From CAZGSG01 sp964528095 (GTDB taxonomy: Bacteria > Bacteroidota > Bacteroidia > Chitinophagales > Chitinophagaceae), in contig CAZGSG010000073.1 in NCBI GenBank assembly GCA_964528095.1, positions 1-22,322 of the forward strand: a stretch of DNA of 22,322 bases, written 5' to 3'. The notes below the pieces were generated by a model. That model made no database searches. It was not told the origin of the DNA and saw only the letters and a list, made by a program, of their open reading frames with translations. The position numbers and the translations under genes were made by a program. Positions 16,088 to 22,322 of the stretch are shown one piece after another. Every line of letters starts with the position of its first letter. Position 1 is the stretch's first letter.

Positions 16088-16123
16088 AATTTGAAAATTT
16101 GGTGATTTGATAATTTGAAAATG
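16088..16123 (+). repeat. Left inverted-repeat arm of the four-helix-bundle cassette
   Basis: A 36-base arm beginning AATTTGAAAATTTGG and ending TTTGAAAATG. It is the reverse complement of 16558-16593 at 35 of 36 positions; the one difference would be a G-U pair in RNA. It starts two bases after the sdhA stop codon. Confidence 0.9.
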
Positions 16124-16181
16124 TTGTCAGTCACTATATTTTAAAGTTTTATTCTGGGGTCGAATACGTGAATATTAGGTT

Positions 16182-16517
16182 ATGAGGAGTGATAAGGAAA
16201 ATGTGATAGTAGAGAAGACAATAGCCTTTGCTTTATTGATGGTCAAGTATTGTGAATTATTAGAGCAACATAAAAAATATACGATCGCGAGGCAGCTTTT
16301 ACGTTCTTCGACTTCGATAGGAGCGAATATATTTGAGGCCCAGAATGCGGAAAGCAAGGTTGATTTCATTCATAAAATGAAAATAGCGGCTAAGGAAGCA
16401 AGTGAAACAATGTATTGGTTGATATTGTGTGAAAAAAAGCGATGGTTATTTTTTTAACAACGATTCAGGAACGATCTGGATGAAATCGTAAAAATTTTAT
16501 CCCGGATCATTTCTTAA
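16182..16517 (+). pseudogene. Four-helix-bundle (23S rRNA intervening-sequence-type) protein gene, frame-disrupted
   Basis: The intact frame gives 91 aa. Family signatures are clear: KTIAFALLMVKYCELLEQHKK, then QLLRSSTSIGANIFEAQNAESKVDFIHKMKIAAKEASETMYWL, as in the S23/IVP four-helix-bundle proteins of about 115-120 aa. The fourth helix is lost: the frame runs into TAA at 16455-16457. Past that stop the same frame resumes the family's tail (NDLDEIVKILSRIIS, ending 16517). With one A fewer in the seven-A run at 16432-16438 the interrupted part reads EKSDGYFFNND, family-like, and one base more near 16464 restores the tail. So two compensating one-base changes, at homopolymers, best explain the break. 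It could be real decay or sequencing error. Total expected length 111 aa. The gene lies between inverted repeats inside the sdh operon. Cellular role of stand-alone members is unknown. Confidence 0.8.
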
Positions 16518-16557
16518 TCAAAAAATAAGTAAAAGAAACATTTGAAAACGACCATTT

Positions 16558-16593
16558 CATTTTCAAATTATCAAATTACCAAATTTTCAAATT
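16558..16593 (+). repeat. Right inverted-repeat arm of the four-helix-bundle cassette
   Basis: Partner of 16088-16123, opening CATTTTCAAATTATC and closing TTTTCAAATT. It ends five bases before the sdhB ATG. The two arms enclose 434 bases, including the whole damaged four-helix-bundle gene. Confidence 0.9.
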
Positions 16594-16598
16594 AACAT

Positions 16599-17363
16599 AT
16601 GGAGCATTACTCAATGAATCTCACGCTGAAAGTCTGGAAACAGAAAAACCAACAATCAGCAGGAAGTTTTGAGACATATAGTGTGAAGGATATTTCGTCT
16701 GAAATGTCTTTCCTTGAAATGTTTGACGTATTAAATGAGCAATTGATTCACGAAGGGCGTGAACCGATTGCTTTTGATCACGACTGCCGGGAAGGTATCT
16801 GCGGGGCCTGTTCCATGTATGTAAATGGCCGCCCACATGGTCCCTGGCACGCTACCACCACCTGCCAGTTGCATATGCGCGCGTTTAAAGACGGCGACAC
16901 AATAGTGGTAGAGCCCTGGAGAGCGAATGCTTTCCCCGTTGTAAAAGACCTTGTTGTAGACCGTAGCGCATTTGACAGGATCATACAGTCAGGCGGGTAT
17001 ATCTCGGTAAATACAGGTAATGCTGTTGATGGAAACGCAATTCCCATTGAGAAAGATAAAGCAGACAAAGCATTCGCTGCCGCTGCCTGTATAGGTTGCG
17101 GTGCCTGTGTTGCAGCCTGTAAAAATTCTTCTGCCATGCTTTTCCTGAGTGCAAAAGTGGCGCATCTTTCTTTATTACCCCAGGGTGCTCCCGAGAAAAA
17201 GACAAGGGTACTTGGAATGGTAGCGCAGATGGATAAAGAAGGTTTTGGCAGCTGTACGTTTACCGAAGCATGTGAAGCTGTTTGTCCAAAAGAGATCTCC
17301 GTAATGAATATTTCCCGGTTGAATGCAGACTATATCAGCGCAGGGTTGATCTCGGAAAAATAA
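16599..17363 (+). CDS. sdhB: Succinate dehydrogenase/fumarate reductase iron-sulfur subunit
   Basis: A 254-aa subunit that carries electrons from FAD to the membrane heme/quinone site through three clusters. The plant-ferredoxin-type [2Fe-2S] cysteines are C63, C68, C71 (DCREGICGACS) and C89 (TTTCQL). The [4Fe-4S] motif is C164-x2-C167-x2-C170-x3-C174 (CIGCGACVAAC). The remaining cysteines C219, C225 and C229 (CTFTEACEAVCP) with C-terminal context serve the [3Fe-4S] site. All ligands are present. A second Met six codons in (16614) is an alternative start. The start is only five bases from the right inverted-repeat arm. It ends ten bases from the convergent gene at 17374. Confidence 0.95.
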   Translation: MEHYSMNLTLKVWKQKNQQSAGSFETYSVKDISSEMSFLEMFDVLNEQLIHEGREPIAFDHDCREGICGACSMYVNGRPHGPWHATTTCQLHMRAFKDGDTIVVEPWRANAFPVVKDLVVDRSAFDRIIQSGGYISVNTGNAVDGNAIPIEKDKADKAFAAAACIGCGACVAACKNSSAMLFLSAKVAHLSLLPQGAPEKKTRVLGMVAQMDKEGFGSCTFTEACEAVCPKEISVMNISRLNADYISAGLISEK

Positions 17364-17373
17364 TGTACGCCGT

Positions 17374-17937
17374 TTAGCGGAATGTATACACAGCACGGAT
17401 CATTAATGACCAGAGAGATTCGGAGCCCGCATGTTTGCGGTACATCACCGCTGGTCCGATGCTTATTTTTTCCCTGAAATAATAATTACCCGCCAGTTTT
17501 ACTACCCATCCCATTTCACTATTTCCTTTGTAAATGCCCATTCCCGGTCCTGCGACAAGCGATACATTCGCATCACTGAAAGGGTTATAAATGATGCCAG
17601 CCAACGCATGCAGATAAGTATATCCACCGAACCTGAAATCATTAGCCGCCACAGTTTGATTTTTTCCGAGGAAATAGCTCCCCCCGGCATGTACAGTTAA
17701 TCCAAGTAATTTTTTTGGGTACACATCCTGCCCATACCGGTGGCGCGACCAGGAATATTCCAATCCTGCTCCTGCAATATGAGAAGAAGAAAAAGCCCCT
17801 ATTGGAATGCTGATCTCGAAAGCTGCCGCATGACTGAAGCCTTTTGTGGTACGAACACTGGAATCTTGTTGTGCCTGTATAACTAAAGGCGCGCAGAGCA
17901 ATAAAATGCCTGCAAATATGCTGGTTAGTCTAAACAT
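17374..17937 (-). CDS. Small putative outer-membrane beta-barrel protein
   Basis: A 187-aa exported protein of unknown function. The N-terminus is a classical signal peptide (MFRLTSIFAGILLLCAPLVIQA, cleavage expected near residue 22-23). The remainder has no long helix and shows alternating hydrophobic/polar strands with glycine and aromatic residues (HAAAFEISIPIGAFSSSHIAGAG, YTYLHALAGIIYNPF, VSLVAGPGMGIYKG), and ends VYTFR, with the aromatic residue near the end that barrel proteins tend to have. This fits an eight-strand porin-like barrel of the Bacteroidota. It converges on sdhB with nine bases between stop codons. It is preceded by the long palindrome B. Family identity not certain. Confidence 0.75.
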   Translation of the reverse strand: MFRLTSIFAGILLLCAPLVIQAQQDSSVRTTKGFSHAAAFEISIPIGAFSSSHIAGAGLEYSWSRHRYGQDVYPKKLLGLTVHAGGSYFLGKNQTVAANDFRFGGYTYLHALAGIIYNPFSDANVSLVAGPGMGIYKGNSEMGWVVKLAGNYYFREKISIGPAVMYRKHAGSESLWSLMIRAVYTFR

Positions 17938-17980
17938 TGACCAGCAAATTACAAAGTCCTGGCGCCTGGATCAATTTTTT

Positions 17981-18244
17981 TTAGGGAGAGGTTTTTAGTT
18001 TGTTTTTACACGGAGGCACGGGTGATCATACTTTCGTTAGTAAATAATTCTTTTTTTGAAACTAGTAGCGGGTCGTATTTTAAAATAAGGAGGCACGGAG
18101 TAATTCGAAAAGATCGATCTAATCCGTGCCTCCTTATTTCGAAGATCAATATTTAGTATGTTCAAATAAACATTCGTTTTACTAACGAAAGAATGATCAC
18201 CCGTGGCTCCGTGTAAAAACGAATAGGCGGTATCTTCTCCCTAA
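17981..18244. repeat. Nested inverted-repeat element (long palindrome) B
   Basis: Fills the 325-base gap 17938-18262. The outer arms 18002-18044 and 18178-18220 are 43 bases each and match at 41 positions (GTTTTTACACGGAG..., CTTTCGTTAGTAAA). A further matching pair TTAGGGAGA / TCTCCCTAA lies outside them at 17981-17989 and 18236-18244. The inner arms 18083-18099 and 18123-18139 are a perfect 17-base pair (AAATAAGGAGGCACGGA). GGAGGCACGG occurs in both outer left and inner left arms. No ORF of note. Architecture is the same as palindrome A, but the sequence differs. Confidence 0.88.
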
Positions 18245-18262
18245 CAATTCCGTGTGTAATCC

Positions 18263-20398
18263 CTATCGGGAAAGAATCAATGTCCCTCTTCTTTCTATTT
18301 GTTTTCCTGTTGCATCCGTGGCTATAAAATACCATACATAAGCTCCAGGAGATTGTTTGATTCCATTTAGTTTTCCATCCCAACCATGGCCTCGTGCAGT
18401 AGATGAAAAAACTGCCTGTCCCCAGCGATTATAGATCCGGAAGTTTTTGAGCATAACAGTAGTGGGGAAAAATGGTATCAATTGATCATTCCTCCCGTCA
18501 CCATTAGGTGTAAAAGCGGTAGGAATAAATATATCATTGACGGGGTCTACCCGAATCAGTACAGAATCCGATACAATACAACCTTTCGTATTCGTTGCTG
18601 TCACTTTATAATAAGTATCCGACAGGGGGATTGCGATAGGTGAGGAGATTGTATCATTGGATAAAGATGTTGATGGCGTCCATTTATAACCTGCTTTCTC
18701 CTGGCTGTTGGCAAATAGTTGCACAGGATCCCCCGTCAGCACCGTTTTCCCGGTAGATATATTAATGGAAAAAACAGTGTACCTGAATACCTTGCTGACC
18801 GAATCATCCAGGCAGGACAAGGTTCCAAGCCGCTTAAGCTGAACCTTATAATCTCCGGCAGTCGCATAAGTATGCACAGGATGAATGTCTGTAGATGTTT
18901 CGCCATCCCCGAAATCCCATTCAAAACGGCCAGGCATATTATCAGCATCAGCTACAAGATTGGTGAATCTTACATATCCTGAATCACATTTTTCAGTAAT
19001 AGAGAAATCAATAATTGAAGAAACACCCCGGGGCTCTACTGTTTTGGTTATACGAAACTGGCGACTACAGGAAAGTGCATTACTGATCGTCAGTGTCACT
19101 CTATACGATCGGTTGGATGGAGTAAATTGATGTAGGGGATTTTGCAATACTGAAACAGGGCTTCCATCCCCAAAATCCCATCGCCATTGCGTGCTTCCGA
19201 TGATATTGGTAAATCCGTTCAATTGTACCAGCCCATCGCAGGTGTCTGCGATATCGTATGTAAAAGTATTATAAGGATCTATGTTTATGTCATTCATAAA
19301 AGCAGGCAACTGAAGAGTTGATGAACCCGGAGACAGGCTGAGTTGATTACTCACATAATTACAGCCGGTACCTTTTACATCTGGAGCATTAATAATACTC
19401 AGAAACTCGGAGGTTTTACTCAGGTATATCCTGCCATCAGGCGCCAGTTGAATACCCGTAAGATCCAGTTGCGCCGGGATCTCTATTCTTGATCCGAGAA
19501 TGGCAGCCGCTGGTGCTAAACGGATCTCATACTGATCGATCATTTTTGTAGTGGACCTTAGCAGGTATAAAAGTTGGGAATTGGGAGAAAAATCACACCC
19601 ATAATAATACGCACCGGCGCTTGCAATTTTGATTGGATTAGAAATAGTACCCGTTAGATTATCGAAATCAAATAGCTGAACAAAATTTCCCTGGCCGCCT
19701 ATTTCATTTAGTACAGGATAATTTGTCTGGCAAAATTTTTTTCCATCGGGACTTACTTTCATCATTCCTATATTCATGATCACATCATCATTGAGTATAT
19801 CCCCGGTTGTGGATGTTACTGGAACTGAACTAAGGCCATTACAGGTCATAAGCCAGGAGCGAAATACATTTGAAGAATTATCATTGGTAATGATCCATGT
19901 ATCGGATCCATTGCCATGTCTTGCCGCAGTGAGTCGTTCGCTGCAGGAAGTGGTTAATATATTATTCTTGGAAATAACTTCTCCATAGCCATTATCTCTT
20001 TTAAGATTGATAATAGAATACGTATATCCTATTTTGAAATTATTTTCAAAAGCATCTGTGGTAAATAAGTAATACATACTATCATTACCAGTCACCTGAA
20101 CGATAACACATGCCTGAAGAGAAGAGCTATTTCCTGCGAGGTTATCACCGTTTAGCATCAATTCATGCTTCCGGTTGAAGACCTGTAGTCCATTTGAATA
20201 AAAAAGTAATTTACCATCGTTGTCGGCGATACTGGCCGAACCCTCGCTTGCCCGCATGACATTATTTGACAAAACAGTGGGAGCCCCTTGATTGAAGTCA
20301 AGTGCTGCTTTATTTCCGAAATACCAAGTGTTTCCCTGCTGCGCGAAGCCGGAATGCAAAATAATCCCCAGGAGGATAGACAGATAAACTTTTCTCAT
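18263..20398 (-). CDS. Secreted PKD-domain protein with type IX (type B) sorting domain
   Basis: A 711-aa surface or secreted protein. The chosen ATG gives a signal peptide, MRKVYLSILLGIILHSGFAQ; the ORF could extend to a TTG ten codons earlier, which would bury it. Residues 20-370 look like a beta-propeller of WD40/TolB-like strands (KVSPDGKKFCQTN, CDFSPNSQLLYLLRS, LAPDGRIYLSK). Two PKD domains follow, each with WDFGDG (407-412 and 494-499), then an Ig-like stretch to about 618. The last 90 residues are the gliding-motility-associated C-terminal domain: FIPTAFTPNGDGRNDQ, IYNRWGQAVF, WDGKLNG, PGAYVWYF. That domain sends proteins through the type IX secretion system in Bacteroidota. No PorP/SprF partner is adjacent. 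Ligand unknown. Confidence 0.92.
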   Translation of the reverse strand: MRKVYLSILLGIILHSGFAQQGNTWYFGNKAALDFNQGAPTVLSNNVMRASEGSASIADNDGKLLFYSNGLQVFNRKHELMLNGDNLAGNSSSLQACVIVQVTGNDSMYYLFTTDAFENNFKIGYTYSIINLKRDNGYGEVISKNNILTTSCSERLTAARHGNGSDTWIITNDNSSNVFRSWLMTCNGLSSVPVTSTTGDILNDDVIMNIGMMKVSPDGKKFCQTNYPVLNEIGGQGNFVQLFDFDNLTGTISNPIKIASAGAYYYGCDFSPNSQLLYLLRSTTKMIDQYEIRLAPAAAILGSRIEIPAQLDLTGIQLAPDGRIYLSKTSEFLSIINAPDVKGTGCNYVSNQLSLSPGSSTLQLPAFMNDINIDPYNTFTYDIADTCDGLVQLNGFTNIIGSTQWRWDFGDGSPVSVLQNPLHQFTPSNRSYRVTLTISNALSCSRQFRITKTVEPRGVSSIIDFSITEKCDSGYVRFTNLVADADNMPGRFEWDFGDGETSTDIHPVHTYATAGDYKVQLKRLGTLSCLDDSVSKVFRYTVFSINISTGKTVLTGDPVQLFANSQEKAGYKWTPSTSLSNDTISSPIAIPLSDTYYKVTATNTKGCIVSDSVLIRVDPVNDIFIPTAFTPNGDGRNDQLIPFFPTTVMLKNFRIYNRWGQAVFSSTARGHGWDGKLNGIKQSPGAYVWYFIATDATGKQIERRGTLILSR

Positions 20399-20521
20399 GC
20401 AGTAGTCACTTAACCTTAATAGGTTCAAATTTCATCATTTTTATCCGAAATAAGACCATGGGCTTGCTTTCATGCAATAAAAAGACCGAATTTTACGATT
20501 TGGTGTATAAACTCACTGCTA

Positions 20522-22322
20522 TTGAGCGTTTTGCGCAGAATATCAATTGTCCTATCGGCCCTTTTATTGTCGCTCCTTACTATGGCTCACGATCCTGCGC
20601 AAATTATTATTCCAAGCGTCCCGACTCTCCGCTATAAATTCTTTTCCTTACTAGGTGATGTCCTCCAGGTAGATACCAGCGACTTCATTCCCAAAACTTT
20701 CGTTATTCGGGGTATTGCAGATACGGATTATCGTCTTGATTTTGTAAACGGACGTATTTTCTGGATCAACAAACCTGCAAGTGATAGTATTCATATTACC
20801 TACCGGGTCTTTCCTTTCAAATTAAACCCGGTAGTACAGCGGATGAAGTATGATAGCATCATGAGCAATATGTCACTGAAACCTTATGAATTCAATAATG
20901 AACTGAGCGCGGCGGAAAAAGGGATCTTTAATTTTGGTTCGGTAAAAGCGGAAGGAAGCTTTGGCAGGCAGATCGCTTTTGGAAACAGCCAGGATGCGGT
21001 AGTGAATTCAACATTGAACTTTCAGTTAAGTGGAATGCTGGGCGATAGCATCGAGATCCAGGCCGCTATTACCGATAACAATATACCTATACAACCAGAT
21101 GGGTCTACACAACAGCTCAATGAGTTTGATCGTGTATTCCTGCAGTTCAGCAAAAAAAACTGGCAACTTAATCTCGGCGATATCGATATACGGCAAAATG
21201 AAAGTTATTTTTTAAATTTTTATAAACGGCTCCAGGGTATTTCATTCCTGACTACCAATAATATTGGTAAAAAAATAGAATCAAAGACACTTGCAAGCGG
21301 TTCTATAGCAAAAGGAAAATTTACCCGCAATATCTTCCAGGGCCTGGAAGGTAACCAGGGTCCTTACCGGCTCACCGGCGCAAACAATGAGATCTTCTTT
21401 ATTATACTTGCCAATACAGAAAGGGTATTTGTTGATGGCCAGTTATTACAACGGGGTGAAGACCAGGATTACGTTATTAATTACAATACAGCAGAGATCA
21501 CGTTTACCCCGCGAAAAATGATCACCAAGGATAGCCGGATACAGGTCGAGTTTGAATATGCTGACCGCAACTATCTCAATGCAAATTTTTACTTATCGCA
21601 GGAACTTGATTTTAATAAAAAACTGAAACTTCGCTTCGGCGCTTTTAATAACAGCGATGCAAAAAACTCACAGATAAACCAGGTATTAGATATCCAGCAA
21701 AAACAATTCCTGGCCGACCTGGGAGATAGTGTACAACGCGCATATTATCCATCGGCAATAATAGATAGCTTTGCCGCAGGTAAAATTTTATATGAACGCC
21801 AGTATTACAACACCCCTGCAGGAACCGATTCTTTTTATCTCTATTCCACAGATCCCGCACGGGCCAAATATAACCTCTCCTTTACAGAAGTTCCGTTTGG
21901 TACGGGTAACTATGTAGCTGATTTTAATGGGGCTAATGGCAAAGTGTTTCGATTTATACAACCTGTAAACGGAGTAAAGCAGGGAAACTTTGAGCCTGTG
22001 ATCGTACTGGTTTCACCAAAGAAACAGCAGATCGTTAACCTGGGGATTGACTATGCGTTAGACAAAAATACCCTCGTAAAGGCGGAAGTCGCGTCAAGTA
22101 ATTATGATGTAAATACATTTTCAAAGATCAATAATGGCGATGACAGGGGATGGGCGACTAAACTCCAGGTGAATAATACAAAACAACTAAATGCAAGGAA
22201 CAAACTGCTGCTGCTGACTGGACTGGATTATGAATATGTACAGGACAAATTCAAACCACTTGAGCGGCTCCGCAGTGTAGAGTTTTCGAGAGATTGGGGT
22301 TTACCTTTACTCGCAACCCCTG
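20522..22322 (+). CDS. Large exported surface protein, 5' part only
   Basis: An uninterrupted frame that runs off the window; at least 600 aa. From the first ATG (20582) it reads MAHDPAQIIIPSVPTLRYKF. The same frame upstream, from a TTG at 20522, encodes MSVLRRISIVLSALLLSLLT before MA-HDPAQ, a good signal peptide, so a TTG start is proposed. The exported part is rich in beta-strand-like segments with alternating polarity. A conspicuous region around 21340-21580 reads LEGNQGPYRLTGANNEIFF, VFVDGQLLQRGEDQDYVINY and ITFTPRKMITKDSRIQVEF. I recognise this as the style of large conserved Bacteroidota outer-membrane or cell-surface proteins, but cannot name a family. It is divergent from the type IX-sorted protein (123 bases between starts). 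Confidence 0.75.
   Translation, partial: MSVLRRISIVLSALLLSLLTMAHDPAQIIIPSVPTLRYKFFSLLGDVLQVDTSDFIPKTFVIRGIADTDYRLDFVNGRIFWINKPASDSIHITYRVFPFKLNPVVQRMKYDSIMSNMSLKPYEFNNELSAAEKGIFNFGSVKAEGSFGRQIAFGNSQDAVVNSTLNFQLSGMLGDSIEIQAAITDNNIPIQPDGSTQQLNEFDRVFLQFSKKNWQLNLGDIDIRQNESYFLNFYKRLQGISFLTTNNIGKKIESKTLASGSIAKGKFTRNIFQGLEGNQGPYRLTGANNEIFFIILANTERVFVDGQLLQRGEDQDYVINYNTAEITFTPRKMITKDSRIQVEFEYADRNYLNANFYLSQELDFNKKLKLRFGAFNNSDAKNSQINQVLDIQQKQFLADLGDSVQRAYYPSAIIDSFAAGKILYERQYYNTPAGTDSFYLYSTDPARAKYNLSFTEVPFGTGNYVADFNGANGKVFRFIQPVNGVKQGNFEPVIVLVSPKKQQIVNLGIDYALDKNTLVKAEVASSNYDVNTFSKINNGDDRGWATKLQVNNTKQLNARNKLLLLTGLDYEYVQDKFKPLERLRSVEFSRDWGLPLLATP

Noticed and set aside
16621..17205. Minus-strand ORFs opposite sdhB
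   Set aside because: All three iron-sulfur motifs are intact on the plus strand; the antisense frames are by-products.
17972..18249. CAATT on both sides of palindrome B as a target-site duplication
   Set aside because: The left copy is four bases away from the end of the element and five-base AT-rich matches are common, so this is no evidence of transposition.
20458..20637. 59-aa plus-strand ORF starting with ATG
   Set aside because: It overlaps, in another frame, the signal-peptide region of the large surface protein, which has much better coding character.

Overview
The window reads as chromosomal DNA of a Bacteroidota bacterium, probably of the Chitinophagaceae or a close relative. This is inferred, not proven, from a type IX secretion (type B) sorting domain, a fused aspartokinase/homoserine dehydrogenase in a thrABC cluster, a B-type sdhCAB operon with a single b-type cytochrome subunit, a TTG/TAnnTTTG-type promoter, and scarce Shine-Dalgarno sequences. 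No tRNA, rRNA, CRISPR array, transposase or phage gene was seen.

Layout. 43-1401 (-): PLP-dependent cystathionine beta-synthase with C-terminal CBS pair. 1492-3550: a compact ECF sigma-factor locus. The sigma gene (2182-2760, -) and a putative anti-sigma membrane protein (1554-2084, -) diverge from a three-TM small membrane protein (3104-3493, +). All three ECF-like promoters found between them share the spaced motif CTGTAACC-N14-GTAGTCT. 3597-3840: long nested inverted repeat. 3919-5508 (-): S41 C-terminal processing protease. 5596-7272 (+): BadF-family amino-sugar kinase plus MurQ etherase, a peptidoglycan-recycling pair. 7371-12512 (+): threonine operon, opening with a previously unlisted 19-aa Thr/Ile-rich leader peptide and an attenuator-like set of alternative hairpins, then thrA, thrB and thrC. 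12633-13196 (+): conserved-looking unknown. 13302-17363 (+): sdhC, sdhA, sdhB, with a damaged four-helix-bundle (23S rRNA intervening-sequence-type) gene lying between sdhA and sdhB and bracketed by 36-bp inverted repeats. 17374-17937 (-): small putative outer-membrane beta-barrel. 17981-18244: second, very long nested palindrome. 18263-20398 (-): secreted PKD-domain protein with type IX sorting domain. 20522 to the end (+): start of a large exported surface protein, cut by the window edge.

The most distinctive points are (i) the self-consistent ECF regulon signature present on both divergent promoters, (ii) the thr leader/attenuator, (iii) the inverted-repeat-bracketed four-helix-bundle cassette inside the sdh operon, and (iv) the two nested palindromes in otherwise gene-free gaps. 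Most protein-coding genes are housekeeping metabolism.
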